From contig JBHGNT010000001.1 of NCBI GenBank assembly GCA_043228905.1, positions 17,112,001 to 17,176,000 of the forward strand: a stretch of 64,000 bases of DNA, read 5' to 3'. Shown here piece after piece: positions 10,794 through 20,483 of this stretch. Both the position numbers and the translations under genes were made by a program. Position 1 is the first letter of the stretch. The number at the start of each line of letters is the position of its first letter. The stretch is from Azolla caroliniana. Its lineage: Eukaryota > Polypodiophyta. The notes under the pieces are model-generated. The model was not told the DNA's origin. It saw only the letters and a program-made list of their open reading frames with translations, and ran no database searches.

Positions 10794-11495
10794 TCATAGC
10801 TCCTTAACATTTGAAGGTCGTGACCAATTTAATACTACTTCTATCTTAGATTTAACAATAGAAACACCCGACCTAGATATGTGGTGTCCAAGATACGTAA
10901 TCTCCTTTTGAAAGAAATCACATTTAGATAGTTTGGCAAATAGCTTGTATTCACAAAGCTTGTCCAAAACTATTTGGACATGATGCATATGATCCTTAAA
11001 TGTATTACTATATACCATGATATCATCAAGGAATACAACCATGAAATCACCAAGCTGATCTCTAAATATATCATTCATCAATTGCTGGAATGTGGCTGGA
11101 GCATCAGTCAACCCAAATGGTAGAACCCGAAACTCATAATGACCATAACGGGTTCGAAAAGCTGTTTTGGAAACATCTTCTTCCAAAACCCTGATCTGAT
11201 GATAGCCAGTGCGCAAGTCTATCTTAGTAAAATATCTTGCACTTTGGAGTCTATCTATCAAGTCATCAAAACGAGGCAAAGGGTTGGAATTGCGAATGGT
11301 GAGTTTATTCAAACCTTTGTAATTCACACACATTCGCCAAGTTCCATCCTTCTTCTTGGCTAAGATAACAGGAGCTCCCCATGACGATTTACTGTACCGG
11401 ATGTGTCCTATCCTCAAGTACTCCTTGATTTGTCGGGAAATTTCATCCTCTTCGGTTGGACTCAACCGATATGGGGGTATGCTCACAGGTTTAGG
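10794..11495 (-). pseudogene. gypsy-E reverse transcriptase, 5'-truncated element
   Basis: A 230-residue uninterrupted RT: PPYRLSPTEEDEISRQ, MCVNYKGLNKLTIRN, FTKIDLRTGYHQIRV and the active site VVFLDDIMVYS, with both Asp present. The reading ends upstream at about 11495 in AT-rich DNA, so protease and gag are missing: the element was truncated before or after insertion. The LDD motif with chromodomain is typical of chromoviruses. Confidence 0.88.
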
Positions 11496-11985
11496 ATTAA
11501 ATATATATATATAACATATTTTCCCGTACTAAAGCACACAACGTGAATCCAATCAAACATTATTTTTTTAGGATTAAAACCTCTCTAATACCATATGTAA
11601 TAACCAAGATCATTAATCCTAAAATAAAGATATAAATGACACAATCATACTGAAAATACGCGTTACCACCCATCCGCCCCCGCGCTAGAGTCGATAGTGC
11701 AGACGAGGAATCCCGATCTGTCACATACCAACTAGGATCTCCACGTCAAAACCTTGTAGATGATTAGTCCACATCAAAGAGAGCTTCATTTGAACCATTC
11801 ATGGGGCTCCCCTTAACCAAGGAGATTCTCCCCTATTTATAGGACCTAGGCCATGAAATGATATCTACCTAACCAATCATGTGCGGGGTACCCTATGACA
11901 CACATTACATCAGTCCAATAAAGCCGACGACTCAGATATTATAGTATGATAACCCCCTAATAAGCACGTCTAAACCAATGAACAT
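11496..11985 (-). repeat. gypsy-E family LTR and pol-end fragments
   Basis: No gene. Positions 11680-11806 repeat 8714-8850, including the last pol codons (SNE-LFDVD, then stop), so a second gypsy-E-family 3' end is here. Its LTR start lies leftward, around 11500-11665. The stretch 11807-11985 includes a possible TATA segment (TATTTATAGG, about 11835) and is probably LTR material of unknown family. Breakpoints at about 11495 and 11985 are approximate. Confidence 0.55.
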
Positions 11986-12230
11986 CGAACCAAATCGGTT
12001 CAATGCTAGTCTTAAGCCTCCTAGCTACTATTGTATATTCTCTTAACATAATATATATCTTTTGTTATCATCATTCTCTCTCTCTTTCGATCTATCTCTC
12101 TCTCACTCTTTCCTTCTCTTGAGAGTTCTACACCTTCTTTAGTACTAATTCTCATCTTTTTGTAATAATTCCTTCTCTGTCTTAGTATTGTTCCTAACAG
12201 TACTTCTCTGTCTTAGTACTGTTCCTGACA
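11986..12230 (+). repeat. gypsy-A 5' LTR, 5'-truncated
   Basis: Matches the 3' part of the LTR at 40483-40723: CGAACCAAATCGGTTCAA, the pyrimidine-rich block, TAGTACTAAT repeats, and the end GTTCCTGACA. About 190 bp of LTR start, including the tRNA-like segment, is missing here. The internal region begins GTTTGAACTG; no TGG-type tRNA primer site is evident. Confidence 0.8.
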
Positions 12231-12371
12231 GTTTGAACTGATTTTTCGGTCTCCTTCCTTCTCTTCCTTCTCTTCCTTGTCTTCCTTTATCTTCTCACTT
12301 CTCCCTCCCTTTATACTAATCTCTTATTCTTCTTTTCTCTTATACTATGACCACTCTCATATCAACCCGTT
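12231..12371 (+). other. gypsy-A leader
   Basis: CT-rich leader (repeated CTTCCTTCTCTTCC-like phrases) between the LTR end and gag. No gene seen. Confidence 0.5.
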
Positions 12372-13261
12372 TTTTCGGAGTTGAAATGCTTGAAAGAGAA
12401 GTTTCTTGCATTGGAACAAGAAAATCAACAACGGTTGGGGGAGCTTGAACAAATCACCTTAGAGAAGCAGCTGACGCAACAACAACACGGGGAACTAGCG
12501 TTATGCGTGAAACAGCTCGAAGCAACCATAGTAGCAATGCAACAACAAGGAGCCAGTACGCAAGGGGTTCAAAAAGAACCCAAGATCGGCCTTCCCATGA
12601 AATTCGATAGAACGTGACTTCAGTTTAGAGGATTCCTTAATTAGGTACGATTACTCATTCAAATGCATCATTCCCGTTATCCCACCGATGCATCATGAGT
12701 GGGTTTAGTAGGCACATTGTTAAGTGGCTCAGCTTTGGCATGGTTCGCTTTGTTGTTAGAAAAGAAATCTCCTTTACTAAACAATTTTGAAGAGTTTTTA
12801 AGTGAGTTTAAAGTTTGTTTTGGAGATATTGACAGCATAAGTATAGAAATCAACAAAATCCGACGATTATGTCAAGGTGATCATCCAACCTCCGCATATG
12901 GTGCAGATTTTCGCCGACTCGCCTCTGATATCCCCTGGAATGACCAAGCATGTATGGAGCAATTTCGTTATGGTCTACGTAACGATGTCAAGGATTTACT
13001 CTTGACCTTCCCTGAAGAACCAAAGTAATTGAGAGGAGCAATCAATCGTGGGGCGAGATGCGACAACCGTCTTTTCAAACAACATTCAGAACGTCAATTC
13101 TAGATGCCAAGGGCAAAAACAGAGCCCACCTATGCTTGAGTGGTAGCAAAACCTTTCCTAAGGGAGCCATATAATGTGTCTCCAGTGAATACTCTAACTC
13201 CGTTGGAAATTGACACTACACGTCGTCACAGACCATTATCGGAAGAAGAAAAGCAACGACA
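12372..13261 (+). pseudogene. gypsy-A gag
   Basis: Capsid protein remnant. It opens with a glutamine-rich coiled coil (CLKEKFLALEQENQQRL, QLTQQQHGELALC), followed by a retrotransposon Gag core at 12699-13028 (TLLSGSALAWFALLLEKKSP, FRYGLRNDVKDLLLTFPEEP). Stops at about 12616 and 13026 and further decay to 13261 break it. Gypsy-B carries the same protein at 50541-51400, confirming the reading. Confidence 0.85.
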
Positions 13262-13775
13262 CCGAGCAAATTGACTATGTCTTTATTGTGGTGGAGCAAG
13301 GCATATTGCAGTGAATTGTTCCCATAAGCAAGTTAGAAATGTGTTCTTAGCCCATGTAACCGTTAGTACTAAAAATACCTCTTCAGTACATGTCTCAACA
13401 CTCCTAGATTCCGGAGCTAATTCTTGCTTCATGGATAGGAATTTTGCCCAAGCTCATCAGATATCCCTAAGAAAACTCCCGTGTCTAGCCTCTGTAGTAG
13501 TCATTGATGGTCGTCCTATTGATTTCAGAAATATCATAGAAGAGTCTGAGCCCGTTAATATTGTCCTAGATAATTTAGCGTGTGTAGTATCCTTTAATAT
13601 AATTAGTATCCCAGAACATCCCATTGTTTTGGGATTACCATGGTTCGAATTACATAACCCAGAGATAGATTGGAGAAGAAGGGAAATCCGGTATCGACAA
13701 ACCCGAGGATCTACTCATAAGATTGAAACCATTTCGCTATGTGAGTTGTGTGAGGAAGGACACAAGGAAGAAATG
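13262..13775 (+). pseudogene. gypsy-A zinc knuckle and aspartic protease
   Basis: The zinc knuckle reads LCLYCGGARHIAVNC at about 13275-13320, with Arg where gypsy-B has Gly. The protease follows: VSTLLDSGANSCFMD (catalytic Asp present), then VLGLPWFELHNPEIDW. The ORF is cut at 13780 by Tat-1 and resumes at 23611, after one copy of the TTTCT duplication, as FIVSIKP. A TTAGTACTAA palindrome at about 13350-13360 is the empty counterpart of the site used by the foldback insertion in gypsy-B. Confidence 0.85.
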
Positions 13776-13780
13776 TTTCT
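13776..13780. repeat. Target-site duplication TTTCT, left of Tat-1
   Basis: TTTCT precedes the TGTTACC LTR start and recurs at 23611-23615 after the right LTR. Confidence 0.95.
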
Positions 13781-14199
13781 TGTTACCGGCCGGCAAGGAG
13801 TCCAAAATACGGAGTGAAGGAATTAATTAAGTATGGTTGTAAATAAGCATAGTATGGACGGACGGACTGGAAACGGTATGCCGTTCCAGATCCGGACGGA
13901 TCCCGAATAGGTGCGATAGGCACCGTTTTGTACTATGGACCGGAAACCTATTTAAAGGCCCGGAGCCCATTGTAATCGCAGCGGATAATTAATAGAGCGT
14001 ATGGTGTTTATACTTCTGTGTTGATTTCCGTTCTGTAATTACTGTTATATCTTACGCGTGTAATTAACAAAAGCGCTCTAATCGTGTAACCTACTTAAGT
14101 CGGTGTAATCGTTGAGTCATAATCCTATGCCGTAATCACCCTTTGGTGAAGTGTCTCCGTGACACCTTGTGTTAGGCCTTGTCCGGTCAGAGAACAACA
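13781..14199 (+). repeat. Tat-1 5' LTR
   Basis: 419 bp, TGTTACCGG...GAACAACA. A likely TATA box is CCTATTTAAAGG at about 13948-13959. It matches 23192-23610 with differences at three spots (C/A-type near the start, C/G near 13960, C/T near 14074). Confidence 0.95.
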
Positions 14200-14252
14200 C
14201 AGTTTTGGTGACCACGATTCCTGCTTTCTCGCAGCGAACGACGGCTTAATGG
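14200..14252 (+). other. Tat-1 leader with candidate primer-binding site
   Basis: Only 53 bp separate the LTR from the Gag-Pol start. TGGTGACCACGATTCCTG, starting 5 bp inside the LTR, is in the right place for a tRNA primer site. I could not assign it to a tRNA from memory. Confidence 0.5.
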
Positions 14253-17200
14253 ATGACGAGACCAACGCACGACCTGGTTACAGACCGAGCTCGACGCCTC
14301 GCCGAACGGCAAAGATGGCGTGAGACTTTCCAGCAAGCAGCGCACGAAATTCGCTCGGATCGTTCGTTCTCCAACGAGATCCGGAGAGTCGCAGAGGAAT
14401 CTCTTCGGTTACAGCAAACTCGCGACCAGGACGACGGAAGCGGTCTAAGTAGTCTCCGGGAAACCGAACGCCTCCTCGAGGCGCTAGCAAGCGGAGAAAA
14501 CGAGGCAGAAGCCTTTTCAGCCTACGAATCGGATTCCGAAGGGGGATACAGCGTGCACACGAACTACCGGAGCAGCAACGATACCCCCGGCGGCCCGGAG
14601 GACGACGGGTCGGATACCGTGCCGACTCCAGAACCGGAACCGTTCGACCAGGGCTATCCGGAACCGCAAACGGAAGCCGTCAACCCACCAACACCGGAAG
14701 TGGAAGAAGCAAAGCCACCGACACCAACGAAAGAGCCGGCGAAGGTACCAGAAGAAGAGCCGGTGAAGGAACTGGAAAAAGAACCGGAAGAGGAACCGGA
14801 AAAAGCACCGGCAAAAGAACCGGAAGTGGAACCGGAGAGAAAACCGGAAAGATATCAACAAACGCCACTAAACCGCGGCCTAATACTGGACGACGACATG
14901 CCGTTCCAATACTCAAAGTATCGCGATGATCCGGACGCGGAAGCGCATGTTCATGCCTTCGAGCAGACATGGGAAGCAAATCACGCGTCCCAGCAATTGA
15001 CACCGGAGGAAGAAGAACGCTCGAAGATAGCGGAATTCGGGGTCACGTTGGAAGGACCAGCGGCACGATGGCGGCGGACGCAGGACCTGGCGACCATCAC
15101 AACCTTTGCAGAATTAAAAGCAAAATTCTTGCATTTTTTCCACAAGGAGGTCGACCAGACGACAATGGTGGGCCTGTTTTATACGATCCGACAGGAGGCA
15201 GGGGAAAGCATTCCCCAATTTGTCATCCGTTTCCAACGAATGCATAGCCAGCTTGCCCGTGCACCCCCGGAGGAGGAATTACGGACGATATTTTTAAACG
15301 CACTCCGGGAACCGTTACGCACGGTGTGTACGGTGATCGACTTTCGAGGAAGCACCATTGACCAGGTCATTGACCGGGTCAGAGAAATGGAAAATTCAAG
15401 CTCATGGCTTACACTGGGAGCACTGCAACGGGCGTTACCCACCGATGAAGATCTCCGGTTCCGGCAGGCAATTCAATGCACAATCTGCTTGAATGCCGGA
15501 CACTCGGCAGTGGAGTGCACCATGCGAACCCAGTGTGTGATTTGTCAATCCAAGAGTCATACAACGGACCGGTGCGAGTATAACCTGCTAAACCGACAAG
15601 CACCACCCGTCCGGCGGATCGAGCCAAGAAGCAGCCGAGACGAAGATGAAGATCGTTGGCAAAGAATGAACCGGTACCGACCGGTACAGGATGTCCGGTA
15701 CAGAGACAGACAAGAGAATGATGGCCGGTATAGGGATCAGCATGATAACTACGACCGGTATGAGCGATCGGACCGTTATCGGGAGTCCAACAGACGACAC
15801 GAGCAATACGACAGAGACCATTCCCCTGGTTACCGAAGGCACCAGGAGGACTACGGCCGATTTTACGATCCACCACGACAGGACTACCGAAATAAAAATA
15901 AGAATAATAAGAAACGTAATTTCAAGAAAAGTGGTCACACTAGGGACCCGGAACATGGAACCCCAAGGAGCCAACCGGCACAGAATGCACCACTCACTAC
16001 GGGACCGACTCCGGCTACCAGGAATGCTGAATCCAGCAATACCCGTAAAGAGTACTGCTACTACTGCAGGCAGGAAGACCACTACAGTAACCAGTGCCCG
16101 GCAAAGAGCTACGATAAACGACCAGCAGTTAATATGGTGGTTCCGGAAGTGGCGGATGTACAGCAAGTAACCACACGGTCGAAAGGCATCGCCAAAGAGT
16201 GGGAAACACAAGAGGCCATACGAAAACAGGCGACGGAATGGGTGAAGGAAGCCAATGAAAGGAACGTCGCGGACGCGGAACGGCAAAAGGCGAATACCAT
16301 AGGGAGTGTCGGCGGTAGCCACGCAGAAAACGAGACATGGCAAGCACTGCAAGAATGTCAGATCACGTTGCCATTAGGAAGACTCTTGCAGCTCGTGGCG
16401 CGATTTACGGAAGGACTAAAAACAGTCATGACAGACGGTATAGCCCCACCGGCACCAGTCCTCTTCTCGAATCCGGAGGAGGGACCGACGGTGGTGGACA
16501 CTAGTAGTCCGGTGATTACAGCTATTGTCAAAGGGCACGAACTTCCCGGCACAGTAATCGATGGAGGTTCTGGGGTGAACGTAATAAGCCTCCGCACGTG
16601 TGATGCCTTGGGTATACATGAATGGGAGCCATGTCTGTTCTGGCTACGGATGGCGGATACGAGCTCTGTACGGCCGACGGGCTTAATACGGAAATTGGAG
16701 GTCACCATAGGAGGTCACACATTTCACATCTCGGCTGTAGTGCTGCAGCTACAGGCGCAAGGCGCGTACCCACTGTTGCTGGGCAGACCATGGTTGAAAA
16801 CAGCACACATCAAGCAAAATTGGCGGAGAAATATGATTACCTTCCGGCCCGGAAAAGCCAAGGTCCGGGTACCGACACAACCACGGACGAGCAACGGTAA
16901 GGAATGCACACCGCTGTATGCGGAATGCGTGAACATGCTTGAAGGGTTGGCAGACGACGAAGAAGCCCAGTACTTGGAGGAACACCCGAAGATCGTACCA
17001 CTCTTTGAGATTGACGTAGCTGAAGCTGTAGCGCCATACTTGCCGCAGCGGGACGAAACCGAAGCCGAACCAGACAAAGATTCGATTCGGGAATTACGGC
17101 AAGCACAGGAAGCGTTGGAACGGGAAATGGCCGTTTCCCAACGGGTAAAAACATCCCAGCTCGACGAAGTGAACCTAGGAAGCAAGGACGAATCAAAGCC

Positions 17201-20123
17201 GGTACACATCGCCAAAGAAATGAAGCCGGAAGATAAAGCGGCGATGATCAAACTTCTCACGGAGTTTCGCGACGTATTCGCCTGGTCATACGAAGACATG
17301 CGAGGGCTGGACCCTCAATTATATCAGCATCAGATCCACTTAGGCAAGGACGCGAAACCAGTGGCGCAAAGACGTTACCGAATGAACCCCAATTACGCCG
17401 CCAAAGTGAAGGAGGAAATCGACAAACTCCTAAGAGTGGGCTTCATCCGGCCGGTAAAGAAAGCGACGTGGTTGAGCCCCATCGTCGTCGTCCCAAAGAA
17501 GAACGGTAAAATCCACGTGTGTGTAGATTACAGGAAACTAAATGCAGCCACAATTACGGATGCATTCCCTCTTCCGTTCACGGATGGAGTACTGGATGCC
17601 GTCGCCGGCCATGAAGTTTATAGCTTTTTAGACGGTTTCAGCGGATACAATCAAATCCGGATGCACCCTGACGACCAGGAGAAGACAGCGTTCGTCACCG
17701 AATGGGGGGTGTTTGTGGCCGAAGTAATGATGTTCGGACTAAAAACGGCACCAGCAACTTTCCAGCGAATCATCATGGAGATCTTCGGCGAATACATTCC
17801 AGCCTTCATGCAGGTTTTCCTGGATGACTTTGCAGTCTATAGCCGGGAAAAAGACCATTTGCAGCACCTACGGTTATGCCTTGAAAAGTGTAGGTTATAC
17901 CGGCTAAGCTTAAACCCAGCAAAATGCATCTTTGGGGTTTCAAGTGGAATATTACTGGGACACATTGTAAGTAAGGAAGGCATTGCGGTCGACCCGAACA
18001 AAGTAAACGCGATACTAGGGGCACCGGCGCCGAAAACGGCCAAAGCACTAAGCCGATTCTTAGGACAGATCCGCTGGCACAGCCGGATGCTCCGTCACTT
18101 GGCTGACTTGGCTACACCATTACACACCGCGGTACATCGGACACCGTTCCAATGGACGGATACGGAGAATAAGGCATACAATGCCCTGAAGGTACTTTTG
18201 TTGCAAGCACCCGTCGTGCAGCCTCCGGATTGGAGCAAGGAATTTCATGTGTTCGTTGACGCTTCCGACATCGCTATCGGCAGCGCCTTAATGCAACTTA
18301 CGGAGCCCAAATGGTACCGGCCGGTATATTATGCCAGCCGGAAGCTGTCCCAAGCGGAGAAGAACTATTCGACTACGGAACGGGAGGCTCTGGGCATGAT
18401 CTACAGTGTCACAAAGTTTCGTCATTACCTATTGGGAAGGAAGTTCTCCTTTCATGTGGATCACTCGGCGCTCCTGTACTTAGTGTCCAAGGCGTCCCTG
18501 ACCGGTAAGTTGGCCCGTTGGACCTTGCTGTTGCAGGAGTTCGAATTCGAGATCTTCCACCGGCCCGGTATCCAGCATGCCGTAGCAGACTACCTGAGCC
18601 GGTTAGAGTCCGGAGAATCAGGCGACGGAGTATCGGATGAATTCCCGGACGCAGAGTTATTCCGTATCACCTCGGAAACGGCAGCGGACGACACGGTGGC
18701 CTCAGAAGATAGGTGGCTGACAAACATGCACCAGTTCCTAAGCACGGGCCTGCCACCGGAGGAAATGAACCGGGACGAGAGGAAACGACTGGCGGTGCAG
18801 AGCCGCAATTTCTGTCTGTTACGGGACACTCTCTACCACAAGGGAGCAGATGGAATATGGAGACGGGCAGTCCGTAGTGACGAGAAACAAGTAATCTTAC
18901 GGGAAGCACACTGTGGGGTTGCCGGAGGACACTATGCCGGGGAAGCGACGGCAAGGAAAGTATGGCAGAGCGGCTTATGGTGGCCCACGACGTTAAAAGA
19001 CGCCGTCAAGTATGCTAAGGAATGTGACCTATGCCAACGAATGGGCCAGCCTACGGAGCAAGCACGGATGCCACACCAACCGGTACTTCCACTAGAGCCA
19101 TTCCAGAAGTGGGGGTTGGATTTTGTCGGACCGTTCAAGCCACCGGCAATGAGAACGGGTAATCGTTATGTCATCATGGCAACAGACTATTGCACTAAAT
19201 GGGTGGAGGCTAAGGCCTTGAGAGACAACACCGCGTCATCCACAGCAAAATTCCTGTACGAAAACATTTGGTGCCGATATGGATGTCCGATTGAATTAAT
19301 CAGCGACCAAGGAGGGCACTTCCTCGGCCAGGTAGTGGAAAGCTTAACAACGTTCTATGCCGTGGTCCATAAACGGAGCACACCGTACTACCCACAAGCA
19401 AACGGGTTAGCAAAGTCAACCAACAAAACGCTCCAGAACATTCTCCGCAAAATCGTCAATGAAAACCGGACGGACTGGGATACAAAGCTCCATAGCGCGC
19501 TATGGGCGTACCGAACGGCATACAAAACAAGTATCCGGACAACGCCGTTCCGGTTAGCGTTCGGCTTAGAGGCGGTCATGCCGGTGGAATTTCAGGTACC
19601 AAGCTTACGGATCCAACTACGGGAACGGCTGAATGAAAAGGAGTCGGAGGAAATGCGGCTAGCAGCATTATGCGAACTGGAGGAGCAATGGCTGGCCAGC
19701 ATCCTACACATGGAACTGGAGCAACGACGACGGAAAGCGTTCGTTGACCGTCACCGGAAAGGTAATGAGAAGATGTTCGAAATCGGAAAGCCGGTGCTAG
19801 TATTCCAAACGAGGATGGGCAAGATGCCGGGTAAACTCCGGTTTAGATGGATAGGCCCGTATTGGCTGACACGGGAATACAACGGGTCCTATCAGTTAGG
19901 GACACTTGCCGGTGAAGTGCTAGGCAAGTGGGTCAACGGATTTAGACTAAAGCCCTATAAAGGACCGATGCCAAATAACCCGTTTATGCAGCCCACCGGC
20001 ACTATACCGGGAACGGTACGGATGGAAGAAAAAGATGACGGGGAACCCGTAGCAGAGGCGAAGGAAGACACGGCAACCCGTAAGGAAAACGGTAAGGGTC
20101 CGAAGGGACCTACGGATGTGTAA
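14253..20123 (+). CDS. gag-pol: Tat-1 Gag-Pol polyprotein, open but with mutated integrase
   Basis: 1956 residues in one frame. Order: a Pro/Glu-rich N-terminus (120-200, many KEPE repeats); Gag core (about 255-385, ARWRRTQDLATITTFAELKA); three zinc knuckles (409-422, 428-441, 602-615) with an Arg/Tyr-rich basic stretch between (about 455-560); protease (VIDGGSGVNVI, 768-778); RT (about 1040-1250, active site VFLDDFAVY with D1191 and D1192); RNase H (VFVDASDIAIG, D1336); integrase zinc site H1553, H1560, C1591, C1594; and catalytic D1623 and D1685. The third catalytic position, 35 residues on, is K1721 (ANGLAKSTNK) instead of Glu (codon 19413-19415). No chromodomain follows. ATG at 14253 is the first in frame after the leader. 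The RT text and long Gag fit the Athila/Tat branch; the finer clade is uncertain. Confidence 0.95.
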   Translation: MTRPTHDLVTDRARRLAERQRWRETFQQAAHEIRSDRSFSNEIRRVAEESLRLQQTRDQDDGSGLSSLRETERLLEALASGENEAEAFSAYESDSEGGYSVHTNYRSSNDTPGGPEDDGSDTVPTPEPEPFDQGYPEPQTEAVNPPTPEVEEAKPPTPTKEPAKVPEEEPVKELEKEPEEEPEKAPAKEPEVEPERKPERYQQTPLNRGLILDDDMPFQYSKYRDDPDAEAHVHAFEQTWEANHASQQLTPEEEERSKIAEFGVTLEGPAARWRRTQDLATITTFAELKAKFLHFFHKEVDQTTMVGLFYTIRQEAGESIPQFVIRFQRMHSQLARAPPEEELRTIFLNALREPLRTVCTVIDFRGSTIDQVIDRVREMENSSSWLTLGALQRALPTDEDLRFRQAIQCTICLNAGHSAVECTMRTQCVICQSKSHTTDRCEYNLLNRQAPPVRRIEPRSSRDEDEDRWQRMNRYRPVQDVRYRDRQENDGRYRDQHDNYDRYERSDRYRESNRRHEQYDRDHSPGYRRHQEDYGRFYDPPRQDYRNKNKNNKKRNFKKSGHTRDPEHGTPRSQPAQNAPLTTGPTPATRNAESSNTRKEYCYYCRQEDHYSNQCPAKSYDKRPAVNMVVPEVADVQQVTTRSKGIAKEWETQEAIRKQATEWVKEANERNVADAERQKANTIGSVGGSHAENETWQALQECQITLPLGRLLQLVARFTEGLKTVMTDGIAPPAPVLFSNPEEGPTVVDTSSPVITAIVKGHELPGTVIDGGSGVNVISLRTCDALGIHEWEPCLFWLRMADTSSVRPTGLIRKLEVTIGGHTFHISAVVLQLQAQGAYPLLLGRPWLKTAHIKQNWRRNMITFRPGKAKVRVPTQPRTSNGKECTPLYAECVNMLEGLADDEEAQYLEEHPKIVPLFEIDVAEAVAPYLPQRDETEAEPDKDSIRELRQAQEALEREMAVSQRVKTSQLDEVNLGSKDESKPVHIAKEMKPEDKAAMIKLLTEFRDVFAWSYEDMRGLDPQLYQHQIHLGKDAKPVAQRRYRMNPNYAAKVKEEIDKLLRVGFIRPVKKATWLSPIVVVPKKNGKIHVCVDYRKLNAATITDAFPLPFTDGVLDAVAGHEVYSFLDGFSGYNQIRMHPDDQEKTAFVTEWGVFVAEVMMFGLKTAPATFQRIIMEIFGEYIPAFMQVFLDDFAVYSREKDHLQHLRLCLEKCRLYRLSLNPAKCIFGVSSGILLGHIVSKEGIAVDPNKVNAILGAPAPKTAKALSRFLGQIRWHSRMLRHLADLATPLHTAVHRTPFQWTDTENKAYNALKVLLLQAPVVQPPDWSKEFHVFVDASDIAIGSALMQLTEPKWYRPVYYASRKLSQAEKNYSTTEREALGMIYSVTKFRHYLLGRKFSFHVDHSALLYLVSKASLTGKLARWTLLLQEFEFEIFHRPGIQHAVADYLSRLESGESGDGVSDEFPDAELFRITSETAADDTVASEDRWLTNMHQFLSTGLPPEEMNRDERKRLAVQSRNFCLLRDTLYHKGADGIWRRAVRSDEKQVILREAHCGVAGGHYAGEATARKVWQSGLWWPTTLKDAVKYAKECDLCQRMGQPTEQARMPHQPVLPLEPFQKWGLDFVGPFKPPAMRTGNRYVIMATDYCTKWVEAKALRDNTASSTAKFLYENIWCRYGCPIELISDQGGHFLGQVVESLTTFYAVVHKRSTPYYPQANGLAKSTNKTLQNILRKIVNENRTDWDTKLHSALWAYRTAYKTSIRTTPFRLAFGLEAVMPVEFQVPSLRIQLRERLNEKESEEMRLAALCELEEQWLASILHMELEQRRRKAFVDRHRKGNEKMFEIGKPVLVFQTRMGKMPGKLRFRWIGPYWLTREYNGSYQLGTLAGEVLGKWVNGFRLKPYKGPMPNNPFMQPTGTIPGTVRMEEKDDGEPVAEAKEDTATRKENGKGPKGPTDV

Positions 20124-20483
20124 GATCACATACCGTCATTAAAAAAAAAAAGAAATCATTAAAAATCGAGGTATGAACGGACGTGAAAGCAAGGAGCGAA
20201 AAGGTACGTAGTGGGCATTTAAGAGCCGCCACGTTACTTAATACTAAATTGGTACACGACGTGCGCATGCTCGGAAAAGGGCGCCAAGACGCACAGAGAA
20301 AAAGCAGAACGCATGGAGACCTTTTCATTTCGCGAGCCAAGAAGCACAGAAGCACCAAGGCAGTGGAAGCTTAGCAAACGCGAACCTGCACTCAGAGAAC
20401 CCCCACGTTCCACATTCTCTCTCTCTCGCTCTCACTCTCATCACCACTCTACCTCGCCATCTTTCCTCGACCTCGAAGCAGAC
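20124..20483 (+). other. Tat-1 spacer between pol and ORF3
   Basis: About 360 bp with an A-run just after the pol stop and a CT-repeat (TCTCTCTCGCTCTCACTCTC, about 20418-20437) shortly before the ORF3 ATG. An in-frame open extension upstream to 20313 exists but has no resemblance to the related ORF in Tat-C, so I favour the start at 20484. The CT tract could be part of a secondary promoter or a splice acceptor for a subgenomic RNA; this is inference. Confidence 0.5.

Noticed and set aside
14278-19579. Many long open frames antisense to or out of frame with Tat-1 Gag-Pol (for example 15588-16352 and 16724-17299 on minus, 15691-16170 on plus)
   Set aside because: They lie within a well-supported polyprotein frame, have biased composition mirroring the GC-rich sense codons, and show no domain.
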